A stretch of DNA of 64,000 nucleotides from Mammaliicoccus sp. Dog046. GTDB taxonomy: Bacteria > Bacillota > Bacilli > Staphylococcales > Staphylococcaceae. The DNA is taken from assembly GCF_034039665.1 (NCBI RefSeq), contig NZ_CP120131.1, forward strand, positions 2,162,499-2,226,498, in the 5' to 3' direction. Shown in pieces: positions 35,282 through 43,843 of the stretch. The position numbers were made by a program, and so were the translations under genes. How positions within the stretch are numbered: the stretch's first letter is position 1; the number at the start of each line of letters is the position of its first letter. The notes beneath the pieces were generated by a model. The model did not search any database and was not told the DNA's origin. It saw only the letters and a list, made by a program, of their open reading frames with translations.

Positions 35282-36580
35282 ATGCAAATATTTAAAAAGA
35301 AATTATTTTGGATGGCACCTGTACTAGTTGCTGTCATTTTGTTAATACTTGCTGTTGCATTTTTACCAGCGTATAATCCAGAACCTAAATCAGTACCTAT
35401 TGCTATTATGAACCAAGATAACGGCACTGCGATGCAAGATAAACAAGTCAATATCGGGAAATCTTTTGAAGATAAGATTAAAGACAACAAAGATCTTTCA
35501 GAAAAAGTTAAATGGATTTCTGTAGATAACAAAAAAGATTTAGACCAAGGTTTTAAAGACAACAAATACTATGGCGCGATTATCTTAGATAAAAATCTTT
35601 CAAAAGATAGCTTAAGTAAAGTTCAAAAAACTGTTCAAGATGCAAAAATGAAAGAAATGAAAGCTAAAGTAGAAAAACAAATTAAAAGTGGAGCAATGAC
35701 GCCTGAGCAAGTTAAGCAAATGCAAAGCAAGCAACAAGCTCCAGAACCTGTTCAAGTAAAACAAGGACAAATCCGCGTCATTGTTAATGAAGGTTCAAGT
35801 ATGCAAGGCGCACAACTTGCGAATACAATGCTTACAACAATTGGTGATCAGTTAAACAATCAAATCTCTAAACAAGGTATACAAATATTAGATAAAACAG
35901 ACGTATCTGTTTCTGCTTCTGATATTCAAGACCTTACTAACCCAATTAATGTGGAAAAAGAATCAATGAATAAAGTTAAATCTCATCAAGCTAACGGGAA
36001 CTTACCATTCTTAATGTTTACACCGATTTGGTTAGGCTCATTAATTACATCAGTTATCTTGTTCTTCTCATTTAGATCAAGTAACCTCATTACTATAAAA
36101 GACCGTATCATTGGATCAATTGGACAACTTGGGCTTGCCATTTTATCAGCATTAGTTGGTGGATTTGGATATATTTACTTCTTAACTGGCGTATTGAATG
36201 TCACAATTGACGATCCAAATAAAGTTGGCCTATACATTGCCATCGCATTACTAGCATTCATCAGTTTAATACTTGGTGTCATGACATGGCTTGGAATAAA
36301 AGCGATACCACTGTTTATGATATTGCTATTCTTTAGTATGCAACTGTTAGCTTTACCAAAACAAATGTTACCTCAGTTCTATCAAGATTATATGATAAGT
36401 TGGAACCCATTCAGACATTACGCTGAAGGTTTAAGATCACTTATATACCTTAATCATCCAATTGAATTAAACAGCACAATGTGGATGTTTATCGGATTCA
36501 TTATATTTGGTAGTGTTTCTACAATTTCAGCAGCAATTATTAGAAAGCACAGTTCAAAAAGAACAGAAGTACCATCATAA
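35282..36580 (+). CDS. YhgE/Pip-like ABC-2-type membrane protein
   Basis: 432 residues. One N-terminal helix (about 10-32) is followed by an extracellular domain to about 235. That domain opens with the family motif VPIAIMNQDNGT and includes a Gln/Lys-rich helical section (about 120-165). Five or six helices follow (about 240-420), with FRHYAEGLRSLIYLNHP before the last. This is the topology of YhgE/phage-infection-protein and related ABC-2 permeases. Ribosome binding site AAAGGAG. A divergent TetR gene suggests induction by a toxic compound. No ATPase gene is adjacent. Confidence 0.82.
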   Translation: MQIFKKKLFWMAPVLVAVILLILAVAFLPAYNPEPKSVPIAIMNQDNGTAMQDKQVNIGKSFEDKIKDNKDLSEKVKWISVDNKKDLDQGFKDNKYYGAIILDKNLSKDSLSKVQKTVQDAKMKEMKAKVEKQIKSGAMTPEQVKQMQSKQQAPEPVQVKQGQIRVIVNEGSSMQGAQLANTMLTTIGDQLNNQISKQGIQILDKTDVSVSASDIQDLTNPINVEKESMNKVKSHQANGNLPFLMFTPIWLGSLITSVILFFSFRSSNLITIKDRIIGSIGQLGLAILSALVGGFGYIYFLTGVLNVTIDDPNKVGLYIAIALLAFISLILGVMTWLGIKAIPLFMILLFFSMQLLALPKQMLPQFYQDYMISWNPFRHYAEGLRSLIYLNHPIELNSTMWMFIGFIIFGSVSTISAAIIRKHSSKRTEVPS

Positions 36581-36598
36581 TAAAATATTTATGAATAG

Positions 36599-36765
36599 GC
36601 TGGGACATTAATAATGTCTCAGTCTCTTTTAGTATCTTGGCAGTAGATGACTGAGTTAAAAATGCGCTTGTATCAAGCTTTTTTTAACTCTAGTCATCCT
36701 TGCCGGGGCGGGACTACGAAATCTTTTTTTATAAATTAGATTTCTGTCCCGCTCCCTTTTTATTT
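36599..36765. repeat. Second full copy of the ~170-bp element, inverted
   Basis: It runs CTGGGACATTAATAATGTC, CTCTTTTAGTATCTTGGCAG, GCCGGGGCGGGACTACG and TTTCTGTCCCGCTCCCTTTT. This is the reverse complement of 32013-32183. Its first hairpin lies 20 bases after the YhgE-like stop and can terminate that gene. Confidence 0.9.
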
Positions 36766-36774
36766 GGGATAAAA

Positions 36775-36968
36775 GATATCGTGCGATTGACCTTGAATCG
36801 CACGATATCTCTGCTCCTAACCCTAACTCTTCGTGCGATTGACCTTGAATCGCACGATATCTCGCCTCTTACCCCTAACTCTTCGTGCGATTGATACTGA
36901 ATCGCACGATATCTCTGCTCCTACCCCTAACTCTTCGTGCGATTGAACCTGAATCGCACGATATCTCC
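36775..36968. repeat. Array of four 52-bp repeats (TCGTGCG/CGCACGA family)
   Basis: TCGTGCGATTGA starts units at 36779, 36831, 36883 and 36935, 52 bp apart. Each continues CCTTGAATCGCACGATATCT, then a C-rich spacer (CTCCTACCCCTAACTC). The unit is homologous to the reverse complement of the 31677-31971 unit. Confidence 0.9.
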
Positions 36969-36996
36969 ACATCCTATAAATTCCCATTCACAAAGT

Positions 36997-37036
36997 AAAA
37001 GCTAGGACCCCCTCAAATGGTGTCCTAGCTTTTTCC
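36997..37036 (-). terminator. Terminator of the mhq operon
   Basis: AAAAGCTAGGAC and GTCCTAGCTTTT form a perfect 12-bp stem. Confidence 0.85.
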
Positions 37037-37045
37037 ATACTATAT

Positions 37046-37636
37046 TTATAATAATTTTTTCGCTTCGTTTAAAGATTCTTGTGTAATTTCATGACTATTC
37101 ACCCATGTTTCATGCACTTCTGCTCCGCGTTCTTTAAATATTTCTATGACGCGTTTACTTTGTTCTGGTGTCACGATTGGGTCATTCTCTCCCATTGATA
37201 AGAATACATTAAATGCTGATAAATCTTTTGTATTTTGTTGTAAGTCTACTGGATACAATGGCGCAAACAGCAATGCTTTCTTAAATGGTGATTCTTCTCT
37301 TAAGATGACATTAATTGCGATATTCGATCCGTTTGAGAATCCTACAAGTACAACATCTTCTAAATTAAATTTATATTTTCGTGATGATTCTTCTATAAAT
37401 TCATACAATTCTTGTCCACGAAATTCCAAATCTTCTAAATCATACTCACCTTCACCGCGGCGTTTAAAGAATCTTGCCATTCCATTTTCTGATACTTCAC
37501 CTTTCACACTTAGAATGCCGTATGTTGGGTCTAATATTTTAGCAAGTGGTAACAAATCTCTTTCGTCTCCACCTGTTCCATGTAACATTACAAATACTGG
37601 TTTACCGTGTTCACCTTGTTTATAAATGTGTTTCAT
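37046..37636 (-). CDS. mhqD: Alpha/beta hydrolase (carboxylesterase/phospholipase), MhqD-like
   Basis: 196 residues. Oxyanion region VMLHGTGGDERDLL, nucleophile elbow GFSNGSNIA (Ser), acid Asp in GENDPIVTP, and His near the end in SHEITQESL complete the catalytic triad. Length and motifs match YodD/MhqD-type hydrolases, which are induced by quinones and electrophiles. It is the last gene of a minus-strand operon mhqR-mhqE-flavin reductase-mhqD. The operon context supports a role in detoxifying quinone-like compounds; the actual substrate is unknown. Confidence 0.88.
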   Translation of the reverse strand: MKHIYKQGEHGKPVFVMLHGTGGDERDLLPLAKILDPTYGILSVKGEVSENGMARFFKRRGEGEYDLEDLEFRGQELYEFIEESSRKYKFNLEDVVLVGFSNGSNIAINVILREESPFKKALLFAPLYPVDLQQNTKDLSAFNVFLSMGENDPIVTPEQSKRVIEIFKERGAEVHETWVNSHEITQESLNEAKKLL

Positions 37637-37651
37637 TGTATCTCTCCATTT

Positions 37652-38260
37652 CTATTGTGGTCTCTTTATCGTAAATGTTTGCCCAATCTCCGCATAATCA
37701 TTACCTGCTAATCTGCTTACTGCGCCTAATTCATCTTTATTGATATAGCCATTTTCATAAATTGCTTCATCGAAATGATAATACTTCACTTCTAATAGAA
37801 TCAAATCGGAAATGGGTTCTTCCTCTTTTCCAATGACGATATGATCATATAATTGCGTTTCAAATCGCACTTTACTTTGCTTCAATCCTGGCACTGCAAC
37901 TTCAACAGAACCTACGAGATCAAATTCAGTACGATCAATTTCACTTTCGTCTGGTCCAAGCCTAGCTGCTGTTTGATTGGCATCTGCAACATTGTCTGTA
38001 TCCACAATATGCACGACCGCTTCTTTATTCTGTAAAATATTTCGCGCCGTGTCTTTCATCTCACCTTCGACACGTTGTACAGCAATAGATAATATAGGCG
38101 GCTCCGAAGACACGATATTAAAAAAGCTAAACGGGGCAATATTTAATAACCCACTATCTGATTGTGATGTCACAAGTGCAATCGGTCTAGGAATAATGGA
38201 TCCTATTAGCAATTTATAATTTTCTTTTTGTGTTAATGCGTCTGGTCGTAGTTTCTTCAT
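37652..38260 (-). CDS. Flavin reductase-like domain protein (FMN-binding split barrel)
   Basis: 202 residues from ATG 38260, well placed after AGAGGTGG; a GTG three codons earlier overlaps that site. The motif GSIIPRPIALVTSQSDSG and NIAPFSFFNIVSSEPP are typical of the split-barrel flavin reductase family (DIM6/NTAB). These proteins bind FMN and reduce flavin or small aromatics. In S. aureus the mhq operon is reported as mhqR-mhqE-mhqD. Here this gene sits between mhqE and mhqD and may add a quinone- or flavin-reducing step. Confidence 0.88.
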   Translation of the reverse strand: MKKLRPDALTQKENYKLLIGSIIPRPIALVTSQSDSGLLNIAPFSFFNIVSSEPPILSIAVQRVEGEMKDTARNILQNKEAVVHIVDTDNVADANQTAARLGPDESEIDRTEFDLVGSVEVAVPGLKQSKVRFETQLYDHIVIGKEEEPISDLILLEVKYYHFDEAIYENGYINKDELGAVSRLAGNDYAEIGQTFTIKRPQ

Positions 38261-38280
38261 TTGAACCACCTCTAGTTTAA

Positions 38281-39243
38281 TTAATGTTGTCTGCTTGTAT
38301 CGAACATTCTAATTTCTGATTCAATGTACTCACGTTTTGATTCTAAGAATGGTGGCAATGCAAGACTTTCACCTAATGTTTCGTAAGGTTCGTCTCCCAT
38401 AAATCCAGGTCCATCTGTAGAAACTTCTATTAATATATGTCCTATTCTTGCATATAATGCTTCAAAATAATAACGATCAACATTACCTGAATTACCAATA
38501 CGACGTTCGTTATATTTTTCTTCCCATGCTTTAATTGCTTCATGGTCTTTCAATCTAAATGATACGTGATGAACTTCACCGTAACCTTGTCTTGCTTCAG
38601 GACCTTGGTCGTCTTTTCTTAAAATCACTTGACCACCATTACCACCTTCTCCTACTTCAAACAATGTTACTTGTTCTTCTTCAACAACAGGTTTCATGCC
38701 ATAAACTTCTTTTAATACGGCTTTAAAATCATCATAATAACTCACTGTAATTTCAATAGGTCCTAATCCGTAAATTGCTTTATCTTCTGGTACTGGACCA
38801 TTTTTCCAAGGGATACCAGGGGCAACGCCTTCATTTAATTCATCTGAAATCAATTGATATCTTTGTCCGTCTTCTTCTTCAAATGGCAATACTTTTTTAC
38901 CAAATAGATCTTGTATGCCATCATGTTTAACGCCGAATGATTCAAATCGGTCTAAATAATATTCAAGAGCTGCATCATTTGGAACTCTAAATGCTGCACG
39001 TGTAATTGAATTCGTACCTCTTTGACCTTTTGGATTATTTGGGAAGTCAAAGAATGTCATGTCTGTTCCTGCAGAACCTTGATCATCTGCAAAAAATGTA
39101 TGATACGTATAAATATCATCTTGGTTCACTGTTTTTTTAACTAAACGCATACCGAGTACTTCTGTGAAGAATTTATAGTTTCTTACTGCATCGTTTGTCA
39201 TCGCTGTTACGTGGTGGATTCCTAAAAGTTCATTATTTTTCAT
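38281..39243 (-). CDS. mhqE: Ring-cleaving dioxygenase MhqE/MhqO-like
   Basis: 320 residues; two vicinal-oxygen-chelate modules. Module 1 begins LLGIHHVTAMTNDA with the metal-ligand His and ends near residue 130. Module 2 starts GLGPIEITVSYYDD and carries GEVHHVSFRL. The conserved Glu is in HILIEVSTDGPGFM. This is the glyoxalase/extradiol dioxygenase family of MhqA/MhqE/MhqO that acts on hydroquinone-type compounds. An operator copy lies directly upstream, so the gene has its own regulated promoter as well as possible readthrough from mhqR. Confidence 0.9.
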   Translation of the reverse strand: MKNNELLGIHHVTAMTNDAVRNYKFFTEVLGMRLVKKTVNQDDIYTYHTFFADDQGSAGTDMTFFDFPNNPKGQRGTNSITRAAFRVPNDAALEYYLDRFESFGVKHDGIQDLFGKKVLPFEEEDGQRYQLISDELNEGVAPGIPWKNGPVPEDKAIYGLGPIEITVSYYDDFKAVLKEVYGMKPVVEEEQVTLFEVGEGGNGGQVILRKDDQGPEARQGYGEVHHVSFRLKDHEAIKAWEEKYNERRIGNSGNVDRYYFEALYARIGHILIEVSTDGPGFMGDEPYETLGESLALPPFLESKREYIESEIRMFDTSRQH

Positions 39244-39270
39244 TTAAAATTCCTTCTTTCGATTTTTTAT

Positions 39271-39288
39271 ATTTATTTCGATTTCGAA
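39271..39288. promoter_or_regulatory. MhqR-type operator upstream of mhqE
   Basis: ATTTATTTCGATTTCGAA is identical over 18 bases to the site at 39767, upstream of mhqR. It contains the dyad TTCGA-TT-TCGAA. Confidence 0.7.
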
Positions 39289-39316
39289 CTAGTTTCGTTG
39301 TAAAAAATTTTCGCTC

Positions 39317-39748
39317 TTAAACTTTTTCATAAGCGCTGATTTTTTTTAAAGCTTTTCTTAATACCGTTAATTCTTCATCATCTAACACTGAAAATGCAGC
39401 TTCTATCGCTTCAGCATGTTGAGGGAAAATATTATTCATTAAAGTGTGACCCGCTTCAGTTAGAACAGCGTAAGTGACACGTTTGTCTTTCGTGTCTTGT
39501 CGACGATTGACATACCCTTTCTTCGTTAGCTGATCAATGACGTATGTCGTGCTGCTATTCGCAATTAATATGCGTTCTTTTACTTTTTGAATCGGTTGAT
39601 CGCCTTTATGAAATAACAATTCCATTACTGCAAATTCCGTTATCGTTAGTCCATAATTCACCATATCTTGCTTAACAATACGGTCTAAAGTATCATTCGT
39701 TCGTTTAATACCTACTAAAGCCTTTAAGGACTCCTTTGTTCTATCCAT
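39317..39748 (-). CDS. mhqR: MarR-family regulator MhqR-like
   Basis: 143 residues with a winged helix: AVMELLFHKGDQPIQKVKE, SSTTYVIDQLTKKGYVNR and DTKDKRVTYAVLTEAG. The position at the head of a dioxygenase/hydrolase operon identifies it as the MhqR repressor, which is known to control quinone-responsive genes in Bacillus and Staphylococcus. It has no cysteine, consistent with direct ligand binding by MhqR proteins rather than a thiol switch. Identical operator copies lie before it and before mhqE. Confidence 0.85.
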   Translation of the reverse strand: MDRTKESLKALVGIKRTNDTLDRIVKQDMVNYGLTITEFAVMELLFHKGDQPIQKVKERILIANSSTTYVIDQLTKKGYVNRRQDTKDKRVTYAVLTEAGHTLMNNIFPQHAEAIEAAFSVLDDEELTVLRKALKKISAYEKV

Positions 39749-39766
39749 CTCATCACCTCTTCAAAC

Positions 39767-39784
39767 ATTTATTTCGATTTCGAA
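39767..39784. promoter_or_regulatory. MhqR-type operator upstream of mhqR
   Basis: ATTTATTTCGATTTCGAA, the second exact copy, lies 19 bases before the mhqR start codon. It is consistent with autorepression. Confidence 0.7.
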
Positions 39785-39963
39785 GTAATTGTAACGCGCC
39801 TGATTTTAAAAGTCAACCATTCTTGATATAAAAAGTATACTTAGTTTTGAACGGGTATTTTTTCAATTTTCTAACAAATGGAAATAAATTGCTTTTACAA
39901 ATCGATTAACTTATAATTCTTATTGAAAAGGTAAGATATAGAAAAATATATTGGAGTAATGAG

Positions 39964-40869
39964 ATGAAAGCTTTTGATTTAATCGGTAATACACCACTTG
40001 TTTTACTTGAACAATTTAGTACTGAGGCTATGAAGATTTATGCCAAACTTGAGATGTATAACTTAGGTGGCAGCATCAAAGATCGATTAGGGAAACACCT
40101 CATTGAACATGCGATGTCTCAAGGGGAACTCTCTACTGGAGACACGATTGTTGAAGCAACTGCGGGAAACACAGGCATCGGGCTAGCCATTGTGGCAAAT
40201 CATTATCACATCAATTGTGTCATATATGCACCAGAACATTTTTCTGAAGAGAAGATGTCAATCATGCGTGCATTAGGTGCAGATGTTAGACGTACACCAC
40301 GTTCTGAAGGTATGATTGGTGCACAACAACAAGCGAAAGCATATGCTGAGAAACATCAAGCATACTACGTTAATCAATTTAATAATGACGAGAACCCACG
40401 TGCTTACGTACATACATTAGCACAAGAAATTCTCGACCAGTGCCCGGATATTAATTATTTCGTTGCTGGTGCAGGTTCAGGCGGAACATTTTCAGGTACT
40501 GCTTCAGTCATGCATCAACACAATGTTAAAAATATCATCGTAGAACCTGAAGGCAGCATTTTAGCAGGTGGTGAAGCACATGCACATGATACGGAAGGTA
40601 TTGGCGTTGAGAAGTGGCCGTCATTTTTAGATCGCTCACTTATTGATGATATTAAAGTCATCAGTGATCAAGATGCTTTTCATAACGTATCACAATTAGC
40701 ATTGAAAGAAGGCCTCCTTGCTGGTAGTTCATCAGGTGCAGCATTACAAGCAGCAATGGATATTGCAGAAGACATTGACGAAGGTCATATCGTTGTCGTA
40801 TTTCCAGACAGCAGTGATCGTTACATGTCAAAAAATATTTTAAATTATGGAGGAAACAATAATGAATAA
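39964..40869 (+). CDS. mccA: O-acetylserine-dependent cystathionine beta-synthase MccA
   Basis: 301 residues, PLP fold type II. The PLP-lysine motif is GGSIKDRLGKHLIE (Lys about 40). The phosphate-binding loop is GAGSGGTFSGTAS and the substrate loop EATAGNTGIGLA. It lies immediately before a gamma-lyase gene with an 8-base overlap, the mccAB arrangement that converts homocysteine to cysteine. The start follows TTGGAG. No S-box or T-box was seen upstream. Confidence 0.9.
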   Translation: MKAFDLIGNTPLVLLEQFSTEAMKIYAKLEMYNLGGSIKDRLGKHLIEHAMSQGELSTGDTIVEATAGNTGIGLAIVANHYHINCVIYAPEHFSEEKMSIMRALGADVRRTPRSEGMIGAQQQAKAYAEKHQAYYVNQFNNDENPRAYVHTLAQEILDQCPDINYFVAGAGSGGTFSGTASVMHQHNVKNIIVEPEGSILAGGEAHAHDTEGIGVEKWPSFLDRSLIDDIKVISDQDAFHNVSQLALKEGLLAGSSSGAALQAAMDIAEDIDEGHIVVVFPDSSDRYMSKNILNYGGNNNE

Positions 40870-42004
40870 AAAAACTTTACTTATACATGGTGGTCAAACA
40901 ACAGATGCTTACACAGGAGCTGTTACAACACCAATCTATCAAACAAGTACGTATGAACAAGATGCAATCGGTGAATTAAGACAAGGTTACGAATATTCTC
41001 GTACAGCTAACCCAACGCGTTCTGCATTAGAAACTTTAATCGCAGATTTAGAAAATGGTACAAACGGTTTTGCATTCGGTTCTGGTATGGCTGCCATTTC
41101 AGCAGTTATTATGCTATTAGATAAAGGCGATCACATCTTAATTAATTCTGATGTGTACGGTGGAACTTATCGCGCACTTACAAAAGTCTTCACAAGATTC
41201 GGTATTGAATTTGATTTCATTAATACAACAGATGTAGCAAACATTGAATCTGCAATTAAACCAGAAACAAAAATGCTATTCATCGAAACACCATCAAATC
41301 CATTACTACAAATTACAGATATTAAAGCGGCAAGTGCAATCGCTAAAGAACATGATATTTTAACAGTTGTTGATAATACATTTATGACACCTTATTACCA
41401 AAATCCTTTAGATTTAGGTGCAGATATCGTACTTCACTCAGCAACTAAATATTTAGGCGGACACAGTGATGTCGTTTCAGGACTTGTTGTTACATCTACT
41501 GAAGAATTAGGAGAAAGAATTGGCTTTATTCAAAATTCAACAGGTGGCGTACTTGGACCACAAGATAGCTACCTATTAATTAGAGGTATAAAAACATTAG
41601 GATTACGTGTTGAACAAATCAACAAAAACGTTAAATCCATTGTAGATCTTTTAAATGAACATTCAAACGTTGTTAAAACAATACACCCATTAAACGAATC
41701 ACATGTGAATCGTGACATTCACTTCGAACAATCCTCAGGATATCCAGGTATTATTTCATTCGAAGTAGCAGATGTAGAAAAAGCAAAAGCAGTCATCAAA
41801 CATACAAAACTATTCACACTTGCTGAAAGTCTCGGTGCAGTAGAAAGTTTAATATCTGTTCCAAGTTTAATGACACACGCTTCAATCCCAGCAGAAATCC
41901 GTCATAAAGAAGGCATTGCTGACGGTATGATCAGACTATCTATCGGTATCGAAGACGGAGAAGACTTAGTCGCTGATTTAAATAATGCATTAAACCAAAT
42001 ATAA
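40862..42004 (+). CDS. mccB: Cystathionine gamma-lyase / homocysteine gamma-lyase MccB
   Basis: 380 residues from ATG 40862, with GGAGG eight bases upstream; this overlaps the mccA stop region. PLP fold type I Cys/Met metabolism enzyme: FAFGSGMAAISAV, VVDNTFMTPYYQNP, the PLP-lysine in LHSATKYLGGHSDV, and the C-terminal SVPSLMTHASIPAE. It splits cystathionine to cysteine, completing reverse transsulfuration with MccA. It ends at a perfect GC-rich terminator. Confidence 0.93.
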   Translation: MNKKTLLIHGGQTTDAYTGAVTTPIYQTSTYEQDAIGELRQGYEYSRTANPTRSALETLIADLENGTNGFAFGSGMAAISAVIMLLDKGDHILINSDVYGGTYRALTKVFTRFGIEFDFINTTDVANIESAIKPETKMLFIETPSNPLLQITDIKAASAIAKEHDILTVVDNTFMTPYYQNPLDLGADIVLHSATKYLGGHSDVVSGLVVTSTEELGERIGFIQNSTGGVLGPQDSYLLIRGIKTLGLRVEQINKNVKSIVDLLNEHSNVVKTIHPLNESHVNRDIHFEQSSGYPGIISFEVADVEKAKAVIKHTKLFTLAESLGAVESLISVPSLMTHASIPAEIRHKEGIADGMIRLSIGIEDGEDLVADLNNALNQI

Positions 42005-42012
42005 AATATTAG

Positions 42013-42052
42013 GCATCCCCCGGACATGTACGTGTCCGGGGGATTTTTTTGT
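42013..42052 (+). terminator. Terminator of mccAB
   Basis: ATCCCCCGGACA and TGTCCGGGGGAT form a perfect 12-bp stem with TTTTTTT after it. Confidence 0.9.
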
Positions 42053-42095
42053 GAGGTTTGTGGGATGTGTGCAGGATTTTTGATTGTTAGGGAGG

Positions 42096-42372
42096 CTGTA
42101 AGTGTCACTATTCCGAATTATGATCGTTAGAGAGCTGTAAGTGTCACTATTCTGGATTATGACCATTAGAATGCTGTAACGGACACAATCTAGAATTCTG
42201 TCCCTTAGAACACTGTAACGGACATAATCTAGAATTCTGTCCCTTAGAACACTGTAACGGACACAATCTAGAATTCTGTCCCTTAGAACACTGTAACGGA
42301 CACAATCTAGAATTCTGTCCCTTAGAACCACGTAACGGACACAATCTAGAATTCTGTCCCTTAGAACACGTA
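42096..42372. repeat. Array of seven exact 39-bp repeats
   Basis: Units begin CTGTAACGGACACAATCTAG at 42174, 42213, 42252, 42291 and 42330. Two diverged units lie at 42096 and 42135 (CTGTAAGTGTCACTATTC). Each good unit continues AATTCTGTCCCTTAGAACA; AGAATTCT and GGACA/TGTCC are dyads. The interval 42053-42470 contains nothing else; short open frames on the minus strand are repeat artefacts. Confidence 0.92.
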
Positions 42373-42477
42373 TCCCCCAAATACAACATGCCCGCACCTG
42401 TCCGCTAACTTCCTGCTAAACACAACATGCCCCCAGCACACCTTCACCCGTACTCACCATACCCCAAACCTCACAAC

Positions 42478-42512
42478 ACAAAAAAACACCCCACTTTTCA
42501 GCGAGGTGTGTC
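42478..42512 (-). terminator. Probable terminator of the NorA-like gene
   Basis: On the minus strand ACACCTC and GGGGTGT pair imperfectly and are followed by eight T. Confidence 0.55.
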
Positions 42513-42544
42513 CAAATACAAATCATATATTTTCGAATTGTTTT

Positions 42545-43690
42545 TTAGAATTTTAATTTGTCTGGCTTATAAAATACGATGATAATACCGGCGATGAAGA
42601 AGAATCCGATTGCGATCATGAGTGGGAAGTTGATGTTAATATCAAATGCTGCACCTGCCACTAATGGGCCGATTAAATTCCCGACACTTGTCGCTGCGGA
42701 GTTCAATCCGCCAGCTGTACCTTGGTTATTCCCGGCTAATTTTGAAAAGTAATTCGTCATTGATGGTCGAATTAAATCGAAGCCGATAAATATAACGAAA
42801 CTCACAAGCATCAATGTTATATATTTAGAAGCCATTAAGAAAGCGCCCAATATAACCATTGAATAAATAAGAGAGAATAGTGTCAATTTGATTTCCCCGA
42901 TTTTACCGACTAAGCGTTCAAATAAGAATAATTGGAAGATGACCCCTATGATCGCACCACCAGTAATGGCGATGGAAATATCTTTCGGCTCAAATCCACC
43001 TTTCTCAGCTGTATATAATGAATACATCGTTTCAGTTGATGCCAACCCATATGAAAGAATTAACATAATGATCACTGGTACGACAAACAATTTATATGGG
43101 AATGGTTCTTTCACTGTTGTCTTCTGTTCTTCTGTCTTGTCATCGTCATTTGTTTCTTTCAACAACACAATTGAGAATAATAATGCGACTAATCCAAGAC
43201 CTCCTGCAAAGTAAAAAGGCATGCGATGAGAGATTTCTGCTAAAAATCCACCGACACCTGGCCCTACAATAAACCCTGTATTGATAACTGCTGACATGTA
43301 ACTAAAGTTCTTCGCACGGTTCTCAGATGTTGATAAGTCACCAATCATTCCGTTTACACCAGGCATGACAAATGCTGCACTGATACCACCTAATACTCTT
43401 GATAATAATAATACTGAGAAAGAATCCCCCATTGCGAAAATAAATTCTGAAATGGAGAATAATAACAACCCGATGATGATAATGATTTTCTTACCAAATT
43501 TATCTGCAAAGCGACCACCGAATGGCGATGCTATCATTTGGAACAAGGCAAACACAGCAACAAGCAGGCCTAAATCACTTCCATTTAAATCTAAATCATG
43601 TAAAATTGTTGGCAACACGGGTATGACAATACTAATTCCTAAAAACATCAAAAATATATTAAAATATAAAACATTTAATTTGTTCTTCAT
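42545..43690 (-). CDS. norA: NorA/Bmr-like MFS multidrug efflux pump
   Basis: 381 residues, 12 helices; S. aureus NorA has 388. Matching segments are LYFNIFLMFLGISIVIPVLP, GSDLGLLVAVFALFQM, SPFGGRFADKFGKK (motif A), LSRVLGGISAAFVMPGV and GFIVGPGVGGFLAEISHRMP (motif C). The pump exports quinolones, dyes and quaternary compounds by proton antiport in the known members. Unlike S. aureus norA, it is divergent from a MerR regulator, as in Bacillus bmr-bmrR. The promoter contains the MerR operator. Ribosome binding site AAGGAGG. Confidence 0.85.
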   Translation of the reverse strand: MKNKLNVLYFNIFLMFLGISIVIPVLPTILHDLDLNGSDLGLLVAVFALFQMIASPFGGRFADKFGKKIIIIIGLLLFSISEFIFAMGDSFSVLLLSRVLGGISAAFVMPGVNGMIGDLSTSENRAKNFSYMSAVINTGFIVGPGVGGFLAEISHRMPFYFAGGLGLVALLFSIVLLKETNDDDKTEEQKTTVKEPFPYKLFVVPVIIMLILSYGLASTETMYSLYTAEKGGFEPKDISIAITGGAIIGVIFQLFLFERLVGKIGEIKLTLFSLIYSMVILGAFLMASKYITLMLVSFVIFIGFDLIRPSMTNYFSKLAGNNQGTAGGLNSAATSVGNLIGPLVAGAAFDININFPLMIAIGFFFIAGIIIVFYKPDKLKF

Positions 43691-43797
43691 TATAGACCTC
43701 CTTAATTGCTACGTTTGTAAACAAATAGTTATTTACATTGTAATCCAATTTAATTATTTTTCTTTTTCTAACTTTCCTTAATCTTTAATATATACAA

Positions 43798-43826
43798 TTT
43801 ATAGTGTATAGTAACTATACAGTCAA
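43798..43826 (-). promoter_or_regulatory. norA promoter with MerR-type operator in the spacer
   Basis: On the minus strand TTGACT (-35) is followed by GTATAGT-T-ACTATAC (43820-43806), then TATAAA or TAAATT as -10, giving a 17- or 19-base spacer. A dyad filling the -35/-10 spacer is the standard MerR-family layout. The same dyad lies just upstream of the merR-like gene. Confidence 0.7.
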
Positions 43827-43843
43827 GAGAAGGAGACCAATTT

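Noticed and set aside
41990-42397. 80- and 135-codon repetitive frames on the minus strand
   Set aside because: They arise from the 39-bp array, whose period is a multiple of three. No start site or domain is present.
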